Source: FEN-299 sp963717945
GTDB taxonomy: Bacteria; Acidobacteriota; Vicinamibacteria; Vicinamibacterales; Fen-181
DNA length: 64,000 bases
Direction: 5' to 3'
NCBI GenBank assembly: GCA_963717945.1
Contig: CAVQXT010000003.1
Span: 496,001 to 560,000 of the forward strand
In this document: positions 31,512 to 41,055 of the stretch, piece by piece
Numbering within the stretch: position 1 is the stretch's first letter
Layout: the number at the start of each line of letters is the position of its first letter
Made by a program: the position numbers and the translations under genes
Notes under the pieces: model-generated
What the model saw: only the letters and a program-made list of their open reading frames with translations
Told to the model about the DNA's origin: nothing
The model's database searches: none

Positions 31512-33317
31512 TTACAACGTCGGGTGCTTCAAGTGCACGTCGGTGTGCACCTGCAACTGATGCGCGACGGAGAGGATCAAATCGTCCGCGAAGAGATTGC
31601 CGACGACGACCGCCCCGATTGGCTGCGGCTTCAGCTCGGGCGGCGGCGACGACTCCGCGCCGCGACCGGCGCCCTGCTGGGGCGGCACGTCGAACTTGTA
31701 AGGCACGACCACGCAGGGATGGCCGGTCTGCGCGTTCGCCGTGACATCGGCCTGCGGGCTCCCGATGAACAGGTCCAGGTCGCGCATGTACTCCGCCCAC
31801 TTCAGCACCAGCAGGTAGCGGCGCCGCTGGGCCTGCACGTAGTCGAGCGCGCGCGTCATGCGGCCGTTGACGAAGCGCGGGTTCCAGTCTGCCGGCGCCA
31901 TCGGGTTGGGCGGCGGGCCGCCGGCGGGGGCGCCCGGCGCAGGGCCACCGCGGCCGCCGCCTCGCCCGGCGGACGGCTCGGGCAGCTTCGTCAGGTCCAG
32001 CCCGGTTTCCTTGGCCTTGCGCTGCACGTACTCGTCGAACGCGGCCGCGTCCTCGACGCCGAGCCCGAGGCCGCCGATGCCCGCGACGGTGGGCCGCGGC
32101 CCGACGTCGCGGAGCCTGGCGCCGAGCTGGCGCAGCGTGGCGACGACGTCCTTGGGCGCGTTCGGATCGACGCCGATCCGGAGCGTGGCCAGCGAGATGT
32201 TGCGATCGAAGCGGAACGGCGCGGTCACGGTGGACGGGTCCTTCTCGTCCACGCCGTGAATGGCGCCAAACACCATCGCGCAGTCTTCGACGGTGCGGCA
32301 GAGCGGCCCCACCCGATCCATCGACCACGCGAGCGTCATCGCGCCCGTGCGGCTCACGCGGCCGAAGGTCGGCCTGAGCGCGCTGACGCCGCAGCGCAGC
32401 GACGGCGAGACGATCGAGCCCTGCGTCTCGGTGCCGAGCGAGAACGCCACGCAGCCGGCGACGGTCGCCGAGGCCGGGCCGGCCGACGACCCGCTCGATC
32501 CCTGCACGAGGTTCCAGGGGTTGTTCGTGCGCCCCCTGAACCACTGGTCGTTCTGGGCGAACAGCCCGGTGGCGAGCTTCGCGATGAGCACCGCCCCGGC
32601 GTTCCTCAGCCGGACGACGACCTCGGCGTCCTCGTCGATGATCCGGTCCTCGAAATCGGCGGCGCCCCACGTCGTGGGCGCGCCCCTGGTGGCGAAGATG
32701 TCCTTGATGCCGTACGGCAGGCCATGGAGCGGACCACGGTACTTGCCGGCCTTGATGTCCGCGTCGGCGCGGGCCGCCTCGGCGCGCGCCGACGCTTCCA
32801 TGATCGTGACGGCGCACAGGAGCGCGGGGTTGAGCCGCTTCAGCCGCGCGAGGTAGATGTCGGTCAGCCGCGCGGACGTGATCCGCCTCGCCTTGAGGAG
32901 CGCGGCGAGCCGATGGGCCGGCAGGAACGCGATCTCGTCGTCCGATGACGGAATCGGGCCCGTCCACGGCGGCAGCGTGAACACGGTTCGCTCGAAGGCC
33001 GCGCGGCCGCGCTCGCGTGCCAGCTTCTCCATCATGGCGCCCGTGCCGCCCGGGTACGGCTGGAACTGCAAGGCCATCGGTTCGGCGTTCCCGAGCGGCT
33101 CGGGAGGCGGTGGCGCTTGCCGGCCGGCCTGGGGCGGAGGCGCGGCCGGCGTGGCCGAGGTGCCGCCCTGCCCGCGCGCCGTGCCTGCTCCGAGCGTCGA
33201 GCCCGCCGCGGCGGCAAGCGACAGCGAGAGGAACGCGCGGCGATCGACTCCGGCTGAAGCCGCGGGCGGTTGGTCGGCGCCGTCGCGGTCGGTTTCGGGA
33301 TGCGGATCGAAGTTCAT
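31512..33317 (-). CDS. Tat-exported amidase (amidase-signature family)
   Basis: A 601-residue amidase-signature enzyme. The N-terminus has VDRRAFLSLSLAAAAG, a Tat signal, then a Pro/Gly/Ala linker. The Ser-cisSer-Lys core is visible: the signature serines in QGSSGSSAGPASATVAG and a catalytic-lysine region upstream (YGIKDI). A Gly/Pro-rich insertion near 450-480 is low complexity. Cytoplasmic GatA does not have a Tat signal, so an extracytoplasmic amide hydrolase is more likely. ATG at 33317 is preferred to a TTG seven codons earlier. It starts 7 bases after the stop of the multiheme cytochrome, so the two are co-transcribed. Confidence 0.88.
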   Translation of the reverse strand: MNFDPHPETDRDGADQPPAASAGVDRRAFLSLSLAAAAGSTLGAGTARGQGGTSATPAAPPPQAGRQAPPPPEPLGNAEPMALQFQPYPGGTGAMMEKLARERGRAAFERTVFTLPPWTGPIPSSDDEIAFLPAHRLAALLKARRITSARLTDIYLARLKRLNPALLCAVTIMEASARAEAARADADIKAGKYRGPLHGLPYGIKDIFATRGAPTTWGAADFEDRIIDEDAEVVVRLRNAGAVLIAKLATGLFAQNDQWFRGRTNNPWNLVQGSSGSSAGPASATVAGCVAFSLGTETQGSIVSPSLRCGVSALRPTFGRVSRTGAMTLAWSMDRVGPLCRTVEDCAMVFGAIHGVDEKDPSTVTAPFRFDRNISLATLRIGVDPNAPKDVVATLRQLGARLRDVGPRPTVAGIGGLGLGVEDAAAFDEYVQRKAKETGLDLTKLPEPSAGRGGGRGGPAPGAPAGGPPPNPMAPADWNPRFVNGRMTRALDYVQAQRRRYLLVLKWAEYMRDLDLFIGSPQADVTANAQTGHPCVVVPYKFDVPPQQGAGRGAESSPPPELKPQPIGAVVVGNLFADDLILSVAHQLQVHTDVHLKHPTL

Positions 33318-33324
33318 ATTGGTC

Positions 33325-34347
33325 CTATTTTCGGGCAATCGCGAGGCTGGCCAGCTGTGCCTTCGTCAGCGGAGACGAGAAGCCGGAGAACGCCACGATC
33401 GGCGGCTGCGGGTTGGGAAGCGGAACCCACTTCGCGCCGTCCTTGGTCAGGAAGGCGATCTTCCACGCGGCCGGGTTCGAGACGGGGACGATGCCGGTGG
33501 CCGTCGTCAGCTCGCCGCGCTCGAAGCGCGAGAGGATGAAGGTGCCGGCGACGACCGCCTTCACGTTGGCCGTCGCGTGGCACTCCGCGCAGGTGCGACC
33601 TTCCTTCACGATCTTGTGCCCGAAGGCCGGGCCCGCCGTGATGGCCGTTCCATTCTTGTAGACGTAGGTCAGCAGGTTGGCGAGCTTCACGCGGCCGCCG
33701 TGGTTGGCCAGGTATACCGCGCCGTCCTTCCTGATCGACGCGTCGGAGACGCCGGCGAGGCGCGAGTCGATGTGGCAGTTGAAACAGGCCCGCATCTCGC
33801 GCGTGTGGCACGCGCTGCAATCCACCTTCCCCTGGTGCACCGTGTGGCTGCGGGACTTCGAGATGTCCTTGTGACAGTTCTCACAGCGGGTCTGCATCGC
33901 CCCTTCCTGCCACGCGCTGTCGTAAGCCTTGCCGTCGCCGTGGATCTCACGCGCGGTGTGGCAGTCGAGGCACGTCATTCCCTTGCGGACGTGGACGTCC
34001 ACGTCCTTCGGATCGGGCGCGCCGTGGCAGGGCTCGCACGCCTTCTCGACCTTCGCCCGCGACACCGGGGTGACGACCTTCCCGGCGGCATCGACGTCGT
34101 GGCAGACGTTGCAGGTTCTCGCGTGGCAGGCGTCCTTCGTGCAGCCGATCCGATCGGCGGGGAAGCCGGTCAGCTTGCGGAGCCCGTGATCGTAAGCGTA
34201 GACGAGCCCCCGGTTCGTCACGTGGAGGCTCTTGCTGTAGTCGGCGGGCGTGGGTGCCGACGCGGGGGCCGGCTTCTGCGCCAGCGCGCCCGCCGACACG
34301 GTGAGGATGAGAGCCGTGGCCAGAATGAAGGCGAAGCGAAGTCGCAT
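33325..34347 (-). CDS. Periplasmic eight-heme c-type cytochrome
   Basis: A 340-residue exported protein (signal peptide 1-23, ending ALAQ) with eight heme-attachment sites. Seven are CXXCH: C79, C104, C126, C155, C177, C188 and C253; the first, C69-TKDA-C74-H75, is CX4CH, a spacing known from cytochromes c3 of sulfate reducers. ATG at 34347 has GGAG upstream; an upstream in-frame extension lacks one. The heme-free C-terminal 80 residues may be a cap. It probably carries electrons in the periplasm, possibly to or from DsrJ or an outside acceptor, but nothing in the sequence shows the partner. It forms a unit with the amidase downstream. Confidence 0.85.
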   Translation of the reverse strand: MRLRFAFILATALILTVSAGALAQKPAPASAPTPADYSKSLHVTNRGLVYAYDHGLRKLTGFPADRIGCTKDACHARTCNVCHDVDAAGKVVTPVSRAKVEKACEPCHGAPDPKDVDVHVRKGMTCLDCHTAREIHGDGKAYDSAWQEGAMQTRCENCHKDISKSRSHTVHQGKVDCSACHTREMRACFNCHIDSRLAGVSDASIRKDGAVYLANHGGRVKLANLLTYVYKNGTAITAGPAFGHKIVKEGRTCAECHATANVKAVVAGTFILSRFERGELTTATGIVPVSNPAAWKIAFLTKDGAKWVPLPNPQPPIVAFSGFSSPLTKAQLASLAIARK

Positions 34348-35501
34348 GGCGGATCTCCTCGGGGGGCCTGGAGGGGGCTGGTCCGCCGAAGTCCGCCGTC
34401 GCCCTGAGGCGATGGCGGACGAAGGCGGAGGGGCAGCGCGCGTATCGTACACGAAAGCGCGGCGGTCGGCTCCATGCGTAGTCCGGCGGCCGACTGGTGA
34501 GGCGCCAGTGGTTCGGCAGGCTCACCACTGCCCTGAGCGCAGTCGAAGGGCAGTCGTGGCCCGGTTCGTCGCGCCGGGCTCCGCTCGGCGGACCTCGCCA
34601 AAGTCGCCCTTTGCGCCGACCCGGTCCGCGCCTGGCTCTCCAGCGCCGGCCGCAACAGACGACCCGGCGACCGCCCGGAGTCCAGGGCCCAGAGCCGCTT
34701 GTGGGGACGGCTGCTCCGACGGCCCGCTCGCGACGCATCTCGACACTGTTGGCGGCGCGTCAAGCGTGGCACCCGGACCCGCGCCCGTGGTCGTAGGTGG
34801 GCACGAGAGGCTAGCGGTCAAGAGACGGCGCGATTCAGACGCCCCGGAGAACAGGATCCCGAAGCGACCGATCGGCTGAAGGCGATTGTCGTGCTCTTGC
34901 GATCCGGCGGCGCGGAGTGACTGACAGGCCACGACCGGGCGGAGCCGGCAGGGACGGGATGCGTCGCGAGCGAGCCTTCGTAGCAGGCCGTCCAGCGCTG
35001 CCAGGGAAAGCGACGAGCGCGTGGCGCGATTTCCCGGGCGCAGCCCGTGCGGTCGATCCAGCGCGAATAGGGCAAGCCCGACGCAGGGAGGCCGGAAATC
35101 GCGGCACCGCGAGGAAGCTTTCCCGGCCTGCGGAGCGGCTCACGAGCGATGCGCCCGGCCCTGCCGGCGACGCAGTTGTGTGGCCGTCCGCCCGTGCGGC
35201 GCAGGGCTGCCCTTCGACGAGCTCAGGGCACCCCGAGCAACGTCGAGGGGTGAAGCCCTGCGCTATCTGATGGGATTTGCGCGCCGCCCTCGGCCTTGAG
35301 CCCTCAGCCGTCAGCCCGCCCGCGCCGCCCCTTGAGGGGACGCCTGCAACGGACTGGATTTGGGCTCTGAGCCTCTGTGCCTTGAGCCGGCGCGCCCGGG
35401 AACTTCCGGCTCCCCCGCTCGTCTTACAAGAGATAGACTCAATGGGTACGTCTCGACCCAGTCACCCACCGGTGTCCCGAACCACAGAAGGAGGCCGATT
35501 C
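34348..35501. other. Gene-free region of about 1.15 kb rich in degenerate repeats
   Basis: No frame here combines a start, ribosome binding site and coding-like composition. It holds a near-perfect inverted repeat around CCCTGAGGCGATGGCGGA (about 34381-34429), copies of a CTTCGACGAGCTCAGGGC-type repeat (about 34530-34553 and 35213-35230), a nested family A element (35199-35269) and a word array (35285-35400). It probably carries the promoter of the cytochrome gene at its left edge. Confidence 0.6.
35199..35269. repeat. Family A hairpin split by a second repeat
   Basis: The left stem half GCGCAGGGCT (35199-35208) and the right half GAAGCCCTGCGCTATCTG (35252-35269) are exact. The loop between them holds 43 bases of another repeat (GCCCTTCGACGAGCTCAGGG and onward), a type also present near 34530. 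Confidence 0.8.
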
Positions 35502-36235
35502 ATGTTCCGGAAGATCCTGGCGGGGCTCGCCCTCGCCGCCCTGGTGGCCGTCCCCGCGTCGGCGCAGACCCTCGACGAGGTGCTCGCCAAGAACTTCAAG
35601 GCGAAAGGCGGCCTCGACAAGATCAAGGCGTTGCAGACGATCCGGATGACCGGCACGATGATGGTCGGCCCGGGAATCGAAGCGCCGTTCGTGCTCGAGC
35701 AGAAGCGGCCCAACATGCTCCGGATGGAGGTCGTCGTCCAGGGGATGACGATTGTCCAGGCCTACGACGGCAAGGTGGGCTGGCAGCTCAATCCGATGTC
35801 GGGCCGGAAGGACCCCGAGCCGCTCCCCGAGGACGCGATGAGGCAGACCGAGGAGCAGTCCGACTTCGACGGCCCGCTGTTGGACTACAAGGCCAAGGGG
35901 CACACGGTGGAGCTCCTGGGCAAGGAAAAGGTCGAGGGGAGCGACGCCTACAAGCTCAAGGTGACGCTGAAGAACGGCGACATCCTGCAACATCTTCCTC
36001 GATGCCGATCAGTTCCTCGAGGTACGAACCGAGAGCAAGACGACGATCCGCGGCACCGACGTCGAGGCTGAGAGCACCATCGGCGACTACAAGGAAGTCG
36101 GCGGCCTGATGTTCCCTCACGCCATGGAATCGGGCCAGAAGGGCAGCCCGCAGAAGATGAAGATGACGATCACCAAGATCGAGCTCAACGTCCCGCGTGG
36201 ACGACGCGCGGTTCAAGATGCCGGTGGTGAAATAG
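35502..36235 (+). CDS. Exported LolA-like outer-membrane-lipoprotein-sorting homologue (two frameshifts as written)
   Basis: Starts at ATG 35502 with AGGAGG upstream and a clear signal peptide (MFRKILAGLALAALVAVPASAQ). The product resembles the LolA/DUF-type beta-sheet proteins often annotated as outer membrane lipoprotein-sorting proteins: RMTGTMMVGPGIEAPF, QKRPNMLRMEVVVQG, YDGKVGWQLNP. The frame breaks near 35988 (an extra C in CTGCAAC) and near 36196 (an extra C in CCGCGTG). Removing both gives an intact 243-residue protein ending at TAG 36235. Both are +1 changes, like others in the window. The following gene starts 10 bases downstream. Confidence 0.75.
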
Positions 36236-36245
36236 GAGCCAGGCC

Positions 36246-39200
36246 ATGAAGCGAGTCCCGCTTGCCTGGGGTCCCTGTCGCGGCAGCCGCGATGGGGAAT
36301 CGTCGCGCTGGCGGCTGCCGCGCTCGTGTGCGCGGCGCCGGCGTTCGCGCAGGGCGTGAAATTCGACACGGACATGCTCGGCGGCCTCGAGGCGCGGCCG
36401 ATCGGTCCGGCCACGATGAGCGGACGGGTCACGGCGGTGGACGCGGTCGAAGGCGCCCGCCTGACGATCTACGCCGGCACGGCCGGCGGGGGCCTGTGGA
36501 AGTCGGTCGACGGCGGGCTCGTGTTCAAGCCGATCTTCGACAAGTACAACCAGTCGATCGGCGCCGTCACGGTGGACCCGGCGAAGCCCGACACGATCTG
36601 GGTCGGCACCGGCGAAACCTGGGCGCGCAACAGCGTGTCGGTGGGCGACGGCGTCTACCGATCGACCGACGCCGGCGAGAACTGGACGAAGCTCGGCCTC
36701 GACGCCACCGAGCGGATCGCCCGCATCCTCGTCGATCCCAAAGACCGCAACACCGTGATGGTCTGCGCGACCGGGCACCTGTTCGACGACAGCCCGGACC
36801 GCGGCGTGTACCGCACGAAGGACGGCGGGAAGACCTGGGACAAGGTCCTCTACGCGGCGCCCGACACCGGCTGCGCCGACCTGGCGAGGGACCCGGGCAC
36901 GCCGGACGTGCTCTATGCCGCGATGTGGCAGTTCAGGCGCACGCCGTCGTTCTTCACCTCGGGCGGCCCCAAGAGCGGGCTGTTCAAGTCCACCGATGGC
37001 GGAACCACCTGGCAGCCCGTCCGCAAGGGTCTGCCGGCCGGCGACCTCGGCCGCATCGCGCTCGCCGTCGCTCCCTCGAAGCCGGGCCTCGTTTACGCCA
37101 CGGTGGAAGCGTCGAAGACGGCGTTCTACCGATCCGAGGACCGCGGCGAGTCCTGGGTGGAGGTCAACTCGTCCAGCCTCGTCAACAACCGCCCGTTCTA
37201 CTTCTCGAGGATGGTCGTCGACCCGTCGAACCCGGACCGCATCTACAAGATGGGCACGATTGCCGCCGTCAGCAACGACGGGGGCAGGACGTTCAGCGGT
37301 CTCGGGAGCCTGAGCATCATGGGCTCCAGCTACCACAGCGACGTGCACGACATCTGGGTGAGCCCGAAAAACGCCGAGCAGCTCGTCATCGGCACCGACG
37401 GCGGCATCTACGTCTCGCTCGATCGAGGCGCCGGGTGGAGGTTCGTCGCCAGCCTGCCGGTGGGCCAGTTCTACCACGTCAGCTACGACATGGACTGGCC
37501 GTTTGGCGTCTACGGCGGCCTGCAGGACAACAGCTCGTGGTTCGGGCCGTCGCGGCGGTCGGGCGGGATCCCGAACCGGCTGTGGCAGTCGCTGTCGGGC
37601 GGCGACGGGTTCTGGGCGTTCCCGGACCCGACCGACCCCGACATCATCTACGACGAGATCCAGGGCGGAAACCTGTTCCGCGTCCGCCGGTCGACGCTCG
37701 AGAGCAAGGACATCGCGCCGTCGCCGCAGAAAGGCGAGCCGAAGTACCGGTTCAACTGGAACACGCCGATCCACATGAGCCCGACGCGCCCCGGGACGAT
37801 CTACTACGGCGCGCAGTTCCTCTTCCGGTCGCGCGACCAGGGCGAGTCGTGGGAGCGGATCTCCCCCGACCTGACCACCAACGATCCCTCCAAGCAGCGG
37901 CAGTCGGAATCGGGCGGTCTCACGCCCGACAACTCCACCGCCGAGAACCACTGCACGATCTTCGCGATCGGCGAGTCGCCCAGGAACGGGGACGTCGTCT
38001 GGGTCGGCACAGACGATGGGAACCTGCAGGTGACGCGGGACGGCGGCAAGACGTGGACCAACGTGGCGGCGAACCTGCCGGGCGTGCCGAAGGCGACGTG
38101 GGTGACGTCGGTCGAGCCGAGCCACTTCGACGAGGCGACCGCCTACGTCACGCTCGACGGCCACATGACCGGCGACATGAAGTCGTACGTCTTCCGCACG
38201 ACCGATTTCGGGAGGACCTGGCAGAACCTCGCCACCTCCGACGTCACCGGCTACGCGCACGTCGTGAAGGAGGACCTGGTCAGCCGCGACCTTCTGTTCG
38301 CCGGCACCGAGTTCGGCCTGTTCGTCTCGATCGACGGCGGGAAGGGGTGGGCGCGCTTCGGCGCCGGCCTCCCGAACGTCGCCGTGCGCGATATCGCGAT
38401 TCACCCGCGCGATCACGACGTCGTGCTGGCCACGCACGGCCGGGCGCTCTACGTCATCGACGACATCACGCCGCTGCGCAAGCTCACGCCCGCCGTCCTC
38501 GAGTCCGACGTGGCGTTTCTCGACGGGCGGCCCCAGTGGATGGCCAACGGCGCGAGCGACTTCGGATTCAGCGGCGACGGCGAGTTCGTCGGCCGCAGCC
38601 CGTCGGAGTCCGCCGTGATCACCTACTACCTCAAGAAGCGCCACATGTTCGGCGATCTCAAGCTCGAGATCTACGACGCGGCCGGCGCGCGCCTGGCGTC
38701 GATCAACGGCGGGAAGCGGAAGGGCATCAACCGCGTGGAGTGGACGATGCGGTCCGAGGCGCCGCGCTTCGCGCCCGGCACCGGGATCATCCCGAACCTG
38801 GGCGCCCTGATGGGACCTCGGGCGCTCGAGGGCACCTACACGGTCAAGATGATCAAGGGCGCCGACACCTACACGACCACCGTTCAGCTCGTGCCGGACC
38901 CGCGGTCGAAGGCGACCGCGGCCGACCGGCGCGCGCAGCACGAGGTCGTCGAGAAGCTGTTCGCGCTGGTCGAGAGGTCGACGGCTCTCATCGAGGGGAT
39001 CACGAGCGCGCGCGACCAGGCGGCGGCGCGGGCGGCGAAACTTGCGGCGGCCGATCCCCTGCGGAAGCGCCTGGAAGCGTTCTCGGCCGCGATGGAGAAA
39101 CAGCGGACCTCGCTCGTCGCCACGAGCAAGGGCGAGGGAATCTCGGGAGACGAGCGTCTTCGCGAAGAACTTGGTACGCTCTATGGGAACGTGAACGGTT

Positions 39201-39367
39201 TCGACGGCCGGCCGACCCGGTCGCAGACCGACCGGATGGCCGTGCTGGCCGCCGAGCTCGACGGGGCGGCGGCGACGTTCGAGACCGCGAAGACGAAGGA
39301 CCTGGCGCCGCTCAACGCCGAGCTCGCGAAGAAGCAGATGGAACCGATCGCGATCGCCGAGAAGTAA
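36246..39367 (+). CDS. Exported VPS10/BNR-repeat beta-propeller protein (one indel in the signal peptide as written)
   Basis: A protein of about 1040 residues with at least ten BNR/Asp-box repeats (SxDxGxxW): STDAGENW, TKDGGKTW, STDGGTTW, SEDRGESW, SNDGGRTF, SLDRGAGW, SRDQGESW, TRDGGKTW, TTDFGRTW and SIDGGKGW. These form tandem beta-propellers as in sortilin/VPS10 and GH74-like proteins, and a helical C-terminal tail follows (about 890-1010). The ATG at 36246 and signal core (WGIVALAAAALVCAAPAFAQ) are in different frames; an indel in the GGGG run at 36268-36271 would join them. Otherwise translation begins at GTG 36326, with no export signal. Such proteins are abundant in Acidobacteriota; the ligand is unknown. 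Confidence 0.82.
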
Positions 39368-39393
39368 GAAGTACGAAGTACGAAGTGGGAAGT

Positions 39394-39465
39394 AGTGGCC
39401 AGTGGTCAGTGGTCAGTGCATCACGCGTGACACACTGGCAACTGAGAACTGGCCACTGACAACTG
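39394..39465. repeat. Family B repeat
   Basis: Core TCACGCGTGA at 39421-39430 with CAGTGGTCAGTGG words on the left and CTGGCAACTGAGAACTGG words on the right. It is preceded by a short array of GTACGAAGTACGAAGT words (39363-39393). Confidence 0.8.
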
Positions 39466-39536
39466 TGTCGACGCCGCCAATCGCGAGCCGCGAGCCGCAA
39501 GGCGTAAGCCGTACGCCCCTTGGAGACCGTTCCGTT

Positions 39537-40958
39537 ATGTCCGACCTGACACCGATCGCCATACCTGTCCTCACCGCGCAGGAAGACCTGCAGCTCTGGC
39601 CCGCCTGCCGCCTCGAGCGCCTCATCGGCAAGCCGTCAACCGAATGGATGGCTGACGATCTGGTGGGGATAGTCGGGCGTCTGGGCATCAGGCTCGTGAG
39701 CCTGATGCACGTGGGCGGCGACGGGTGGCTGAAGACGCTCGACTTCGTGCCGGGCAACCAGGCCCACCTGCGCGACGTGCTGTCGTACGGCGAGCGCGCG
39801 GACGGCTCGAGCCTGTTCGGGGCGATGGGCATCCCGGTCACGGCATCCGACGTGGTGCTGCGCCCTCGACTGTCGACGGCGTTCGTCGATCCGTTCGCCT
39901 CCTATCCCACGCTGGTCGTGTTTTGCGCGCACTACGGCCGCGACGGGGCGCCGCTGCCCGAGTCGCCCGACACGATCCTCCGCCGGTCCTTTGCCCGCCT
40001 TGAGACCGAGCTGGGCGTGGAGCTGCAGGCGCTCGGCGAGATCGAGTACTTCCTGGGCAAGCGGCCGGACGAGACCGACATCTACGGCGCCACCGAGCGG
40101 GGCTACCACGCCAGCTCGCCGTTCGTCTTCGGCGAGCCGCTGCGGCGGCGCGCGATGGTGATGCTGTCGGAAATCGGGATCCCGGTGAAGTACGGCCACA
40201 GCGAGGTCGGCTACATCCAGCCCGACGAAGTGGACGCGCGGATCTGGGAGCAGCACGAGATCGAGCTGGCGCTCCAGCCGCTGCCGGAGGCGGCCGACTC
40301 GGTGCTCATCGCCCAGTGGCTGCTGCGCAACCTGGCGCACAAGGCGGGCTGGCGGTGCAGCTTCGACCCGATCCTCCGCAAGGGACACGCGGGCAGCGGC
40401 CTCCACTTCCATCTCTCGCCCGTCATGGATGGCGTGTACCAGAAGCACAGCACGCCGGACGGCAAGCTGATCGGCGTGCCGCGCTGGCTCATCGCGGGCC
40501 TCGCGCAGCACGCCGGCGCCCTGATGGCGTTCGGCAACCGGGCCTCCAATTCCTTCGTCCGGCTGCTGCAGGCCAAGGAGGCGCCGAGCACGGTGACGTG
40601 GGGCCACTACAACCGCCGCGCGCTCATCCGCCTGCCGATCGTCGCGACCGACGAGAACGGGCAGTCGGTCAGCCCCCAGACCGTCGAGTTCCGTCTCCCG
40701 GACGGCTCGGCCCATCCGCACCTGCTGCTGGCCGGCATCGCGCAGACGATGGTGGCGGGGCGGGCGACCGAGAACCTCGACGCCTTGCTGGAGCACACCT
40801 CGGCGCTGAGGACGACGGGGTCGGCGGCCTTGCCGGTCCCGAGGAGCTTCCTGGAAGTGGCCGACAGGCTGGCCGAGCGCCGCGCCACGTTCGAGGCGGG
40901 CGGCATCTTCCCCGCGCAGGTCATCGACCGGACCATCGACGCGCTGAGGCAGCTCTAA
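39537..40958 (+). CDS. Glutamine synthetase-family protein
   Basis: A 473-residue member of the glutamine synthetase superfamily, cytoplasmic. GS-type elements are visible: EIEYFLG (first Glu motif), HSEVGYIQPDEVD, the histidine segment GHAGSGLHFHLSPV, and SFVRLLQAKEAPSTVTWGHYNRRALIRLP with ENGQSVSPQTVEFRLPDGSAHPHL. The usual MPKP and NGSGMH forms are replaced by DPILRKGHAGSGLHFH, so it is a divergent type. It may be a gamma-glutamyl-amine or other ligase rather than the main ammonia-assimilating enzyme. No PII gene or adenylylation Tyr motif was seen. It has no operon partner. Confidence 0.83.
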   Translation: MSDLTPIAIPVLTAQEDLQLWPACRLERLIGKPSTEWMADDLVGIVGRLGIRLVSLMHVGGDGWLKTLDFVPGNQAHLRDVLSYGERADGSSLFGAMGIPVTASDVVLRPRLSTAFVDPFASYPTLVVFCAHYGRDGAPLPESPDTILRRSFARLETELGVELQALGEIEYFLGKRPDETDIYGATERGYHASSPFVFGEPLRRRAMVMLSEIGIPVKYGHSEVGYIQPDEVDARIWEQHEIELALQPLPEAADSVLIAQWLLRNLAHKAGWRCSFDPILRKGHAGSGLHFHLSPVMDGVYQKHSTPDGKLIGVPRWLIAGLAQHAGALMAFGNRASNSFVRLLQAKEAPSTVTWGHYNRRALIRLPIVATDENGQSVSPQTVEFRLPDGSAHPHLLLAGIAQTMVAGRATENLDALLEHTSALRTTGSAALPVPRSFLEVADRLAERRATFEAGGIFPAQVIDRTIDALRQL

Positions 40959-40972
40959 GACGGAAGTCAGCG

Positions 40973-41053
40973 ATCAGTTGCCAGTGGTCAGTTGTCAGTC
41001 TGTCACGCGCGACACACTGGCCACTAGCAACTGGCAACTGGCAACTGACAGCG
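40973..41053. repeat. Family B repeat between convergent genes
   Basis: A core TGTCACGCGCGACACA near 41001-41016 (one change from the usual palindrome) with CCAGTGGTCAGTTGTCAG on the left and matching complements on the right. It fills the gap between two convergent genes and ends 2 bases from the nitrilase stop. Confidence 0.8.
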
Positions 41054-41055
41054 TC

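Noticed and set aside
34453..35501. Several overlapping open frames of 60-210 codons in the gene-free region
   Set aside because: They have no ribosome binding sites or motifs, Arg/Pro/Ala-rich translations in all frames, and run through repeats.
36185..38941. Very long minus-strand open frame opposite the VPS10-like gene
   Set aside because: It is a GC-rich shadow: Arg/Val/His/Gly-rich composition, no motifs, and the plus strand has ten clear Asp-box repeats.
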